A stretch of 64,000 bases of DNA from Zafaria ginkgonis (GTDB lineage Bacteria; Actinomycetota; Actinomycetes; Actinomycetales; Micrococcaceae), in the NCBI RefSeq assembly GCF_039540195.1, contig NZ_BAABEO010000019.1, positions 310,001 to 374,000 on the forward strand. The letters are read 5' to 3'. The position numbers and the translations under genes are program-made. Within the stretch, counting starts at the first letter, position 1, and each line of letters starts with the position of its first letter. Under the pieces are notes generated by a model. That model made no database searches and was not told where the DNA came from. It was given only the letters and a program-made list of their open reading frames with translations. Shown here one piece after another: positions 24,671 to 32,167 of the stretch.

Positions 24671-24724
24671 ATGACGATCTACCGGATGGATCACGTCGGC
24701 GTCGTCGTCGAGGAGCTCCGCTGA
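24671..24724 (+). pseudogene. Truncated VOC/glyoxalase gene start
   Basis: Eighteen codons read MTIYRMDHVGVVVEELR and stop. This is the standard first strand of a VOC (glyoxalase/bleomycin resistance) domain, but nothing downstream continues the fold in any plus frame. It is best read as the residual 5' end of a deleted gene. The break point lies at about 24720, next to the 3' end of the membrane-protein gene on the other strand. Confidence 0.55.
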
Positions 24725-24760
24725 ACGCTACGCGGGGCCTCCTCCGGAAGGCCATCGGGT

Positions 24761-25207
24761 TCAGACGTAGTCGCCCGAGCCTTGGGGCGGCACTTCCCAC
24801 GTGCCCCCGGCGGCCCGGCGTCCTCGCATGACCCCGAACATCAGGTCACTCATGCCCGTGGGATCACCGCCGCAGCGCACGAAATCCTCGCGTCGACTCC
24901 TGCCTGAACGGCGCAGCGCAGAGAGAGCCGCGGCTGCTCCCAGCGCGGCTCCCGCTGCGGCCGCCCATACGTAAACGACCGTCCCTTCAGGAGTGAACAA
25001 GAAGGCCACCAGGGCGAAGACAACCGCCAAAGCCAGCGCCGACAACGTGACCAGGCCGGCAACCGCCACGCCGAGCGACCGGTTGGCCGGACGCTCGATA
25101 TGGACGAAATTGGCTGGGACGACAGGGGTAGGAGTGTTCCTCAGGTGGCGCCTGCGCTGCTCGCTCAATGGGTTCTCCTCAAGGGACGTCATGCTCTCCC
25201 GCGACAT
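24761..25207 (-). CDS. Two-helix membrane protein, unknown function
   Basis: A 148-residue protein with two adjacent membrane segments (about residues 45-71 and 77-97) and hydrophilic ends. No family recognised. The N-terminal 40 residues are polar (LSEQRRRHLRNTPTPVVP). The start ATG overlaps the stop of the FAD-linked oxidase upstream (TAATG), so translation is probably coupled and the protein may anchor or assist that enzyme. An alternative start lies five codons later (MTSLEEN). Confidence 0.65.
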   Translation of the reverse strand: MSRESMTSLEENPLSEQRRRHLRNTPTPVVPANFVHIERPANRSLGVAVAGLVTLSALALAVVFALVAFLFTPEGTVVYVWAAAAGAALGAAAALSALRRSGRSRREDFVRCGGDPTGMSDLMFGVMRGRRAAGGTWEVPPQGSGDYV

Positions 25208-26730
25208 TACACCGTCGCCAGGAACGAGTCCGGAGCCAGGATGCCCAGCGGATCGAAGGCAGCCTTGACCGAACGCTGCAGCTGCAGCTGGCGCGTTCCG
25301 AGCTCGCGTTCCAGCCACGGCCTCTTGAGCGCTCCGACGCCGTGTTCGCCGGTGATCGTGCCACCCAGGTCCAGGGCCGCGCGGACGACGGCGTCGGCAG
25401 CGGCGTGGACGGCGGCCGGGGGCTCCGCTTCCCCGGGCCGCATGGCAGCGGAGAGCCCGATGTGAAGGTTGCCGTCCCCGGCGTGGGCCACGCAGCCGAC
25501 CTCGACGCCGTACCGGGCGCCGATCCCTTCCATCGCTGCAATCATCTCCACCAGCCGCGACCGGGGAACCGCCACGTCCTCGCCGATCCGCCACGTGTCC
25601 TTCTTGCTGCCCCGGCCGGACCTGCGCAGTTCGACCATCCGGTCGGCTTCCTCGCCCACGAGCCGCTGGACGCTCACGCCGGCAGCGGCCACCACGGACT
25701 CCAGTTCGTCCATCTCCGCCGTCGCCCCGTGGCCGTCGGTTTGAAGCAGCAGCATGGCCCGCCCGCGCGCGGCCAGGTCCGTGCCCCGGTTCTCGTCGAT
25801 GCTGCGCAGCGAGGACTCATCGAGCAGTTCGACGGCTGAGGGCTGGACCCGGGAGCGGGTGATCGCCTGGACGGCTGCGCCGACGTCGCCGAGGCTGTCG
25901 GCGAAGGCCACCATCGTCTCCGTGGCCACCGGCAGCGGACGCAGCCGCACCGTGACGGTAACGACCACCCCGAGCGTGCCCTCGCTGCCCACGAACAGTC
26001 CCACCAGGTCCAGTCCCGTGACCCCCTTGATGGTGCGGTGGCCGACCGTCATGAGCGTTCCGTCGGCAAGCACGACGTCGAGGGCCAGGACCGACTCGCG
26101 GGTGACCCCGTACTTGCAGCACCGCAGCCCTCCGGCGTTCATGGCGACGTTGCCGCCGATCGTCGAAAAATCGGCGCTGGCCGGGTCCGGGGCGTACCGC
26201 AGGCCATGAGCTGCCGCCGCCCGGTCGAGGTCGCCGGTGATGACACCCGCCTCGACCACCGCCAACTCGTCCTCGGGACGGATCTCGATGAGTCGGGTCA
26301 GCCGCTCCGTCGAGAGCACGATGCCCCCGGGCGGGGCGATCACGGCCCCGGACAGGCCGCTGCCCGCGCCGCGGACCACGACCGGCACGCGCAGCGCGCT
26401 GGCGATGCGCATGGCCGCCTGTACTTCCGCCGTCGTTTCCGGCAGGACGACCGCCGCCGGCGGCGCACCGGGACGCAGGCCCGCCGCGTCCGAGGCGTAG
26501 CGGGCAAGCTCCTGCAGGTCCGCTCGGACGGACCCGGACGGCAGTTCGCGCCGGAGTGCGGCCACCACGCGGGCCGCCTGCGGATCGGGCTCGGCCGGCC
26601 ATTGCCGGTTTGCGCGGGTGAGCACCGGAACCGTCCCCGGTACCTGCGGCACGGCAGGCTCCCTCAATCGCTGCCCACCGGCCAGTGCCTGTCCGAGCGG
26701 CGAAGAATCGGCGGGGGGCCTGGCTGGCAT
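25207..26730 (-). CDS. FAD-linked oxidase (GlcD/glycolate oxidase type)
   Basis: A 507-residue FAD-binding PCMH-type oxidoreductase. The FAD site is visible as VVVRGAGSGLSGAVIAPPGG and PDPASADFSTIGGNVAMNAG, and the C-terminal cap has the GCVAHAGDGNLH and GTITGEHGVGALKR motifs of the GlcD/D-lactate dehydrogenase branch. It should oxidise a 2-hydroxy acid; whether glycolate, D-lactate or another is not readable. No [4Fe-4S] GlcF partner lies nearby. The first 40 residues are extra compared with short homologues. It is followed by a coupled membrane protein gene. Confidence 0.9.
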   Translation of the reverse strand: MPARPPADSSPLGQALAGGQRLREPAVPQVPGTVPVLTRANRQWPAEPDPQAARVVAALRRELPSGSVRADLQELARYASDAAGLRPGAPPAAVVLPETTAEVQAAMRIASALRVPVVVRGAGSGLSGAVIAPPGGIVLSTERLTRLIEIRPEDELAVVEAGVITGDLDRAAAAHGLRYAPDPASADFSTIGGNVAMNAGGLRCCKYGVTRESVLALDVVLADGTLMTVGHRTIKGVTGLDLVGLFVGSEGTLGVVVTVTVRLRPLPVATETMVAFADSLGDVGAAVQAITRSRVQPSAVELLDESSLRSIDENRGTDLAARGRAMLLLQTDGHGATAEMDELESVVAAAGVSVQRLVGEEADRMVELRRSGRGSKKDTWRIGEDVAVPRSRLVEMIAAMEGIGARYGVEVGCVAHAGDGNLHIGLSAAMRPGEAEPPAAVHAAADAVVRAALDLGGTITGEHGVGALKRPWLERELGTRQLQLQRSVKAAFDPLGILAPDSFLATV

Positions 26731-26931
26731 GGGATCGTCCTTAAGTCCGTGGGGCGGCCGCCGGTTCCGGCGCAGCGCATTATGGCCACCCTAGGAAGGC
26801 GCGGGGACCCCCGTCCAAGATTTTCCTCGCATCACGCGATACCTCTCAGGCATGCCGTGGCGTGACCGGTACGCCTCCGGGCTGTCGCAGTCCTTGGAGG
26901 GGCACGGACGGTTCGATCCGGCGAACCGCCG

Positions 26932-27330
26932 CTAGGCCTGGTTCCCGGTGGGCGCGGCGTTCTGCCACAGGCCCAGGAGGTTGCCCTCGCAGTCCCGGAA
27001 GTACGCGGCGAAGCCCATCTCCGCCACCGCCTCTTTCGGTGACACCGTGGTTCCGCCGAGGGATCCGATCCGTTCCAGCGCCGCATCGATGTCGTCGACC
27101 TCCACGGTGATGATGGGGCTCTTCAGTTCGCCCTGCCGCTTGAACAGCCCGCCGTTGATGGATCCGGGCTCGCTGGGCCTGCCGGAGTCGTCGGTCGGGG
27201 CGGTCTTCACGATGTTGTAGTCGATCTCCGGCTCCGGTTCGATGTCCCAGCCGAAGGCCGAGGCGTAGAAGTCCTTCGCCCGGTCCGTATCCTCCGCGGG
27301 GATCTCGAAGTGCACCACGCGTCCGGCCAT
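26932..27330 (-). CDS. VOC-fold (glyoxalase-like) protein
   Basis: A 132-residue VOC protein: MAGRVVHFEIPAEDTDRAKD at the start, FYASAFGWDIE, then ITVEVDDIDAALERIGSLGG and FRDCEGNLLGLWQ at the end. This is the pattern of the YdeO/27-kDa-antigen-like glyoxalase group. Substrate unknown. ATG at 27330 with AGGTGAG upstream was preferred; GTG at 27339 is possible. The cupin gene lies 76 bases upstream on the same strand, and the two may be cotranscribed. Confidence 0.85.
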   Translation of the reverse strand: MAGRVVHFEIPAEDTDRAKDFYASAFGWDIEPEPEIDYNIVKTAPTDDSGRPSEPGSINGGLFKRQGELKSPIITVEVDDIDAALERIGSLGGTTVSPKEAVAEMGFAAYFRDCEGNLLGLWQNAAPTGNQA

Positions 27331-27406
27331 TGAGCTCACCTGCCATCCTGATGTCGAGGGCGCGGCGAATCCGCGCCACGTGTGATCAATGCGGGAACCG
27401 AACTTC

Positions 27407-27775
27407 TCAGTCTTGGCGCTTGGCGTAGTCGGCGTACCCCTGCCAGTCCAGGACCACGCACTGCTCGTCGCCGACGATCCACGCGTCGTGGCCCGGCGGG
27501 ACCTGCATGTAGTCCCCCGCGCCGAACTCTTCCTCCTGGCCGTCGTTCATGACGACCTTGATCCGCCCGGACAGCACGTAGCCGGCATGGGCCGCCTCGC
27601 AGCTGTCCGTGTGGACGATCGGCTTGACGTGCTTGGACCACTGCCAGCCGGGTTCGAAAACGGCCCGGCCGACGCCGCCGGCCTCCAGATGGACCAGGTC
27701 CAGCCTGCCCTTGCCCTCCTCGAAGGGCCGGGTTTCCTCGGGTTCGTTCAGACTCTTGCGGATCATGCCTGCCAT
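27407..27775 (-). CDS. Small cupin-domain protein
   Basis: A 122-residue single cupin. The barrel motifs are recognisable: HTDSCEAAHAGYVLSGRIKV (metal-site region, with one His of the usual pair altered), then GDYMQVPPGHDAWIVGDEQC. Such proteins bind small molecules or act as simple metalloenzymes; no function can be given. AAGGAGA lies upstream of the ATG. The VOC gene follows on the same strand. Confidence 0.82.
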   Translation of the reverse strand: MAGMIRKSLNEPEETRPFEEGKGRLDLVHLEAGGVGRAVFEPGWQWSKHVKPIVHTDSCEAAHAGYVLSGRIKVVMNDGQEEEFGAGDYMQVPPGHDAWIVGDEQCVVLDWQGYADYAKRQD

Positions 27776-28193
27776 GAGGATCTCCTTTGAACCATCACAC
27801 TTTGCAGCATCATGCGTCGGCCCCGACGCTTCGGACCATGACGCGGACAGCTCCCAGTATGGAAACGTGCCGGGAACCGGTCAATGCGTTCCGGCCTGTT
27901 CCTCCTTGGGACGGCGAATGGCTGGCAGGATGCCGCGTCCTGCGCGGCGGCAGTGATGTCCCATCGATGGGCAACGGCCTGATCCCGGGGTATTTTTCCG
28001 CGTAGCAGGCCCTCTCCCCGTCCCCAACGGATGGATGACCCACCGCTCCTGCGAAATCATCAGGATGAAATGCGACGGCGGCGCGTGCGGTATGCCCGCC
28101 TCCAGCGTCCTATGTATGTGGGCGTCACGCGGATGACCACCGCCCGGTTCACACACCGCTCAGTTCAACCGACCAGTTCAAGGAGCGACCGTC
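27776..28193. other. Divergent intergenic region, no gene seen
   Basis: 418 bases between the cupin gene and the Asp23 locus. It should hold both promoters. A small hairpin lies at 27925-27943 and AAGGAG sits just ahead of the asp23-type start. No convincing -35/-10 pair, RNA gene or open frame with a ribosome site was found. Confidence 0.5.
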
Positions 28194-28652
28194 ATGACCA
28201 GCCAGCCTTCTTCAGCCGCCCCCGCCGGCTCCACCCCGCTTCCCCCGAAGTCCAACGCCACGAAGACCCCCGCGGGGCAAGGCAAGGGATCGACCACCAT
28301 TGCCGAATCGGTGGTCGCCAAGATCGCCGGGATCGCGGCGCGCCAGGTTCCGGGCGTGTATGCCCTCGGGGGCGGCGTGGCCCGCGCCATGGGCCAGATC
28401 CGGGACGTGGTGTCCCAGCACGACATGGCGCAGGGCGTCAGCGTCGAGGTCGGCCATACTCAGGCCGCGGTCGACGTGATCCTCGTGGTCGACTACCCGT
28501 ACCCGTTGCAGGACGTTGCCGGGCAGGTCCGGGACGCGATCTACGACTCGGTCGAGACCCTTGTGGGACTTGAGGTCACCGAGGTCAACATCAGCATTGC
28601 CGACATCCGCATCCCCTCCGATGACCAGAGCGAGAGCCCGCGGGTCTCATGA
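28194..28652 (+). CDS. Asp23/Gls24 family envelope stress protein
   Basis: A 152-residue Asp23/Gls24 protein. The core reads TTIAESVVAKIAGIAARQVP, GVYALGG, GVSVEVGHTQAAVDVILVVDYPYP and VTEVNISIADIRI. Staphylococcal Asp23 coats the inner membrane face through the anchor AmaP and is a cell-wall stress protein; an AmaP-like gene lies four genes downstream here. The N-terminal 30 residues are a flexible Ser/Pro/Lys tail. AAGGAG precedes the ATG. Five genes from here to 30433 overlap by one to four bases, a tightly coupled operon. Confidence 0.9.
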   Translation: MTSQPSSAAPAGSTPLPPKSNATKTPAGQGKGSTTIAESVVAKIAGIAARQVPGVYALGGGVARAMGQIRDVVSQHDMAQGVSVEVGHTQAAVDVILVVDYPYPLQDVAGQVRDAIYDSVETLVGLEVTEVNISIADIRIPSDDQSESPRVS

Positions 28653-28837
28653 ACGCCGCGGTAGCGGGAATGGCCGCCGGGGCAACCTTGGCCATCTGCG
28701 CCCTAGTCTTCGGGTTCTGGGGCTTCCTGCTGGTGGCGCTCTTCATCGCCATCGGAGCCGTAATCGGCAGGATCGTCGAGGGCCAGATTGACCTTCAGGG
28801 GGTCATGGAGGCGTTGCGCGGGAAGCGCTCGGTCTGA
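28649..28837 (+). CDS. DUF2273-type small membrane protein
   Basis: A 62-residue protein that is almost entirely two membrane helices (GMAAGATLAICALVFGFWGF; FLLVALFIAIGAVIGRIVEG) with a short basic end (ALRGKRSV). It matches the DUF2273 pattern of small proteins that accompany Asp23 genes. The ATG overlaps the asp23-type stop (ATGA), and its own stop overlaps the next ATG. Confidence 0.82.
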   Translation: MNAAVAGMAAGATLAICALVFGFWGFLLVALFIAIGAVIGRIVEGQIDLQGVMEALRGKRSV

Positions 28838-29238
28838 TGGGCGTCCCCCAGCCGGAACAGGCCCTTGTCCCCCGCGAGGAACCGGTTCGGCTACGTGCCG
28901 GATACACCTCGGTCAGCTCCAGGGCGCTAAACCGGACCGTGGAGGCAATCAGTGCGGACTACTTTGCGGTCCCCCGGGCTCGGGTGAGCGTCCGCGTGCG
29001 CGAGGACGCCGGGTTGCTGAGTATTACCGTCTCGGCGCCCCTTCCCATCCCGCTGCCGGCCGAGGCCGCCCGCCACCCCGACCTGGTGCGCGAAGGCGGC
29101 GGGACCGTGTACCAGAGGGCGGAGACGGCCCGAGCCGCCATTGGCGACCGCGTACGGCGCCTGACCGGCTCCCCCGTCGTTCGCCTCGACATCCGCCTGA
29201 CCGGCACGCCGCGCACGGAAAAGAAGAAACTCCAATGA
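28837..29238 (+). CDS. Asp23-associated protein of unknown function
   Basis: A 133-residue soluble protein without membrane segments. It begins with a polar stretch and has an alternating-strand region (ARVSVRVREDAGLLSITVSA) and helix (ETARAAIGDRVRRLTGSPVV) reminiscent of the Asp23 fold, ending in VRLDIRLTG. I do not recognise a named family, but a divergent Asp23-like domain is plausible. It overlaps both neighbours (TGATG, ATGA), so it belongs to the stress operon. Confidence 0.75.
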   Translation: MGVPQPEQALVPREEPVRLRAGYTSVSSRALNRTVEAISADYFAVPRARVSVRVREDAGLLSITVSAPLPIPLPAEAARHPDLVREGGGTVYQRAETARAAIGDRVRRLTGSPVVRLDIRLTGTPRTEKKKLQ

Positions 29239-29816
29239 GCGCCCCGCCCCGGACCAGCCGCCTGGCACGCCGGGAGACCCGGTCCTCCCGCACCGTGGCA
29301 TCGGTCGCCACCGCCGTCGTGCTGATCCTGATCCTCGCCTGGCTCGGCACCGAAGCCGTCCTGGCCAGCAGCGGGCAGCCTCCGCTGCTGGCCACCCCGA
29401 CCCGCATGGCGGAGTGGCTGGTGCGCCTGCCCGCGGCCACCCTTCCCTGGGGACTCGTGGCCGCGGGGGCCGCACTGGCACTGCTCGGGCTGCTGCTGCT
29501 GGTGCTGGCCGTGTCCCCGGGTACCCGGCCCCGGCGCATCATGGCCAGCGACCGCGCCGCGATCGTCGTGGACGACGACGTGCTGGCCGCCGCCATCGAC
29601 CGTGCCGCCCGCCAGGCCGGTGCGCTGCTTCCCGAGCAGGTCTCCAGCCGGATCCGCCGGCGCCGGGTCCAGGTGCGCATCCGGCCGATCCCGGGCGGCG
29701 GCGTCGACGAACCCGCCGTTCGGGCCGCCGTCGAACAGGTGCTCGCCTCCTCCGCCCTCCAGCCGGAACCCAAGCTGGACGTGATTGTCAGCGACCGAGG
29801 CAAGGTGGGACCATGA
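29235..29816 (+). CDS. Two-helix membrane protein of the Asp23 operon (DUF6286-like)
   Basis: A 193-residue protein: a basic N terminus, membrane helix 1 (VATAVVLILILAWLGTEAVL), a periplasm-facing loop of about 30 residues, membrane helix 2 (WGLVAAGAALALLGLLLLVL), then a soluble C-terminal domain (about 100-193) with VQVRIRPIPGGGVDEPAVRA. This architecture matches the DUF6286 proteins found beside actinobacterial Asp23 genes. Function unknown; membrane attachment of the complex is a reasonable guess. Confidence 0.78.
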   Translation: MSAPPRTSRLARRETRSSRTVASVATAVVLILILAWLGTEAVLASSGQPPLLATPTRMAEWLVRLPAATLPWGLVAAGAALALLGLLLLVLAVSPGTRPRRIMASDRAAIVVDDDVLAAAIDRAARQAGALLPEQVSSRIRRRRVQVRIRPIPGGGVDEPAVRAAVEQVLASSALQPEPKLDVIVSDRGKVGP

Positions 29817-30433
29817 CCGGCCCCCGCCGCGTGCTCAGCCGCATCCTGCTGGGGGTGCTGGGGCTGCTCCTGGTCGCCGTCGGGGCCGCCGTCGCGGCGG
29901 CGGGCCTGTCCCCGTCCTTCGCCGCCGCCTGGACGGGACGCGGCACCGCCGCCTGGAACGGAATCCAGGCCCGGCTTGTGGCCGCTCCGGCCGGCGCCCT
30001 GGGCATCAGCTGGTGGACGCTGGCGGCACTGGCCCTGCTGGCGGTTGCCATTGTCCTGCTGCTTGCGTGGATCTTTTCCCGCATCGGCAGGCAGGCCAAG
30101 AGCATCGGCACCCTCGAGTCGGCCGGCAACGCCGATGTGCCCTCCGGAACAACCACGGTCGACGCCGGCCTGGCCGCCCAGGCCGTGCGCGCCTCCCTGG
30201 ACGGACGCCCCGGCATCTTCTCCACCGCCGTCTCGGCCTGGAAGTCGCACGGCACCGAGGGCCTGCGGATCACCATCCAGGCACGCAAGGGAGCCGTGCC
30301 GCGGGCGATCGCCGACACGGCCGAGGAAGCCGTCCGGGGCCTGGACGAGCTTCTGGGAAACCAGGTCCCCGTCCTGATCCGCATCCGCTCGGGGATGCGC
30401 AGCGCCTCGGCCGGCACCGAACGCGTCCGGTAA
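29813..30433 (+). CDS. AmaP-like membrane anchor of the Asp23 complex
   Basis: A 206-residue protein with two membrane helices (VLLGVLGLLLVAVGAAVAAAG-like segment near residues 10-31 and WWTLAALALLAVAIVLLLAW near 65-84) and a cytoplasmic C-terminal domain. This is the layout of AmaP, which holds Asp23 at the membrane in Staphylococcus. The C-terminal part (ITIQARKGAVPRAIADTAEE) again resembles the Asp23 strand-helix pattern. ATGA overlap with the preceding gene. It ends the coupled five-gene block. Confidence 0.75.
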   Translation: MTGPRRVLSRILLGVLGLLLVAVGAAVAAAGLSPSFAAAWTGRGTAAWNGIQARLVAAPAGALGISWWTLAALALLAVAIVLLLAWIFSRIGRQAKSIGTLESAGNADVPSGTTTVDAGLAAQAVRASLDGRPGIFSTAVSAWKSHGTEGLRITIQARKGAVPRAIADTAEEAVRGLDELLGNQVPVLIRIRSGMRSASAGTERVR

Positions 30434-30585
30434 GCCCTTCGATCCGTCCCCTAGTGACGCCTGCCGATCCCTCCCGCGCCCGGGTCCTCCCGGGGTACGA
30501 TCCGAAATACGGGGATCTTTGCCGGCGGACCGGCCTTTGCGCCGCCGGGCACCGCACCGGATGCCGGGACCAGGGAGCTTAACGG

Positions 30586-31155
30586 ATGGACAGGCCGGAG
30601 ATGACCGCGGCACAACTGGCGGCCGTGCCCGACGCCCTGCTCGCTGCACGGGCCGGGGACGGGGATGCCAGGGCCTTCGAAGCCCTGGCGCGTCGGCACG
30701 GCCCGCTCATGCGCGCCTATGCGCGTCGGCTGACCGAATCCTTCACCGACGCCGACGACGTGGTTCAGGAGTCCCTGATCCTGATCTGGTCGGGCATCGG
30801 GGAGTTGCGCGAACCCGCCGCCGTCAAGACCTGGATGATGCGCATCACCGCCCACTGCGCCGTCGACCTCCTGCGCCGGCGCAGGAACCATTTCGACATC
30901 GAGGCCTTGGCGGACGAGGCCGGCCACGGCCCGACCCCCGAAGCGGCCGCCGTCGCCGAAGCCGGCATCGCCGCCCTGGCAGCCGCCTTGGCCACGCTTC
31001 CGGAGGAACAGCGCCGGTGCTGGACCCTTAGGCAGATGGGAGGCCTGTCCTACCAGGAGATCGCGGAAATCCTGGACATCAGCACCGAAAGCGTCCGCGG
31101 CCGGCTGGCGAGGGCACGGATCGCCCTGATCAGGGAGTTGGAGGACTGGAGATGA
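30586..31155 (+). CDS. ECF-type RNA polymerase sigma factor
   Basis: A 189-residue sigma-70 family factor. Region 2 includes LMRAYARRLTESFTDADDVV and QESLILIWSGIGELREPAAV (-10 recognition), and region 4 includes LPEEQRRCWTLRQMGGLSYQ, EIAEILDISTESVRGRLARA (helix-turn-helix). It lacks regions 1 and 3, as ECF factors do. It starts 152 bases after the AmaP-like gene and overlaps the next gene, whose product has a zinc anti-sigma motif, so the pair should form a regulatory switch, most likely for the Asp23 operon. The promoter it recognises cannot be derived here. Confidence 0.92.
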   Translation: MDRPEMTAAQLAAVPDALLAARAGDGDARAFEALARRHGPLMRAYARRLTESFTDADDVVQESLILIWSGIGELREPAAVKTWMMRITAHCAVDLLRRRRNHFDIEALADEAGHGPTPEAAAVAEAGIAALAAALATLPEEQRRCWTLRQMGGLSYQEIAEILDISTESVRGRLARARIALIRELEDWR

Positions 31156-31769
31156 CGCCCCAGAGCGGCGCAGGCGGCTGCTGCCTGACCCCGGAGGACC
31201 TCGGCGACGCCCTCGTCGCCGGTTCCCCGTCCCCTGAGGACCATGTCCGCGGCTGCCCGGAATGCCGGGCCCGCCTGGAGGCGCTGCGCCGGCTCGAAGC
31301 CCTCAGCGCCGAACTGCTCCAGGAAGACATCCGCGCGGCCGGCGCCGGGGACCAGTCGTGGCTGGAGGACGTCCTGGCCAACCTGAGCCTCGAACCCAAG
31401 GCCGGGCGGTCAGTGCCCCGGGCCGGCATCCGTCCGGAAGGTGTCCATGGGAACGGTGTTCCTGAAGACAGTGGCTGTTTCCGGACCGAGGGCTCGATCA
31501 TTTCCCTGATCCGCGCCACCGGAGACTCGGTGGACGGGACGATCATCGGGAAATGCCGCCTGCATGGGGAGCTGGCCACGGCCCAAGCCCCCGTCCGCGT
31601 GGAAGTGAGCGTCACGGCCCTGTGGGGATACCCGCTGCCCGGGCTGGCCGCCGACCTGCGGGCCACCCTCTCCGGAGCCCTGGCAGCCCACACGGACCTG
31701 AACGTCGCCGCGATCGACATCCTCGTGACGGACCTGCTCGACACCCCGCCCGGAAGGGCCGACTCCTGA
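31152..31769 (+). CDS. Zinc anti-sigma protein with C-terminal Asp23-like domain
   Basis: A 205-residue protein. H31-x3-C35-x2-C38 (HVRGCPEC) is the zinc anti-sigma signature. No membrane helix follows, so it is soluble. After a variable middle (about 60-115), the C-terminal 90 residues read VRVEVSVTALWGYPLPGLAA, LRATLSGALAAHTDL and AAIDILVTDLL, the same strand-helix-strand pattern as the Asp23 protein encoded at 28194. The domain pairing is inferred from pattern, not from a search. The ATG overlaps the sigma gene stop (ATGA), the usual sigma/anti-sigma coupling. Confidence 0.8.
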   Translation: MTPQSGAGGCCLTPEDLGDALVAGSPSPEDHVRGCPECRARLEALRRLEALSAELLQEDIRAAGAGDQSWLEDVLANLSLEPKAGRSVPRAGIRPEGVHGNGVPEDSGCFRTEGSIISLIRATGDSVDGTIIGKCRLHGELATAQAPVRVEVSVTALWGYPLPGLAADLRATLSGALAAHTDLNVAAIDILVTDLLDTPPGRADS

Positions 31770-31830
31770 AAGTGCCGGGTCATTTGGGCGGGGTCATTAA
31801 AGTGCGAGGGCATTAAAGTGCCAGGGCGGG
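31769..31830 (+). repeat. Short tandem repeat after the anti-sigma gene
   Basis: AAAGTGCCGGGTCATT (31769-31784), AAAGTGCGAGGGCATT (31799-31814) and AAAGTGCCAGGGCGGG (31815-31830), with a decayed unit between the first two. The first copy overlaps the last base of the stop codon. No known role. Confidence 0.65.
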
Positions 31831-31867
31831 GCGCGCCGTCCCCCGGGGACAACGCACCCCGCCCTGG
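31821..31867. terminator. Hairpin terminator between converging genes
   Basis: Outer arms 31821-31831 and 31857-31867 pair perfectly; an inner stem GTCCC/GGGAC closes the loop. It lies between the anti-sigma gene and the small minus-strand gene. Confidence 0.7.
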
Positions 31868-31873
31868 CGGGTG

Positions 31874-32068
31874 CTACTCGTCGTGGCCCTGGTCCGCGCT
31901 CATCTGGTCCTCGGCCGGCGGGGTTTCTCCCGGCGGAACTCCACCACCGGGCTCAAGCCCGGTGATCCGCTGCTCCAGCGGGTCCGGGTTCGCCGAGTCC
32001 CCCTGGTCAGCGGAGCTGCGCTCCTCGTCCCGGCCCTTGCGGTCCTCATCCTTCCGGCCTAGGCCCAC
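31874..32068 (-). CDS. Small acidic hydrophilic protein, unknown
   Basis: A 64-residue highly charged protein (GLGRKDEDRKGRDEERSS start, PAEDQMSADQGHDE end) with no hydrophobic segment, probably disordered. GTG at 32068 has AAGGAG 10 bases upstream; other GTGs at 32074 and 32077 are possible. Nothing similar is recognised. It sits between the anti-sigma gene and the YtxH-like gene and could belong to the same stress regulon, but that is a guess. Confidence 0.5.
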   Translation of the reverse strand: MGLGRKDEDRKGRDEERSSADQGDSANPDPLEQRITGLEPGGGVPPGETPPAEDQMSADQGHDE

Positions 32069-32167
32069 TGCCACCACACTCCTTGTCCGCCCTGGATTTC
32101 TCCGCGCTATTTTTCTCCGACCTCGATCCACCGGCCTGCAGCACCGGCGTGGTCCTTTCCCCTCGGG

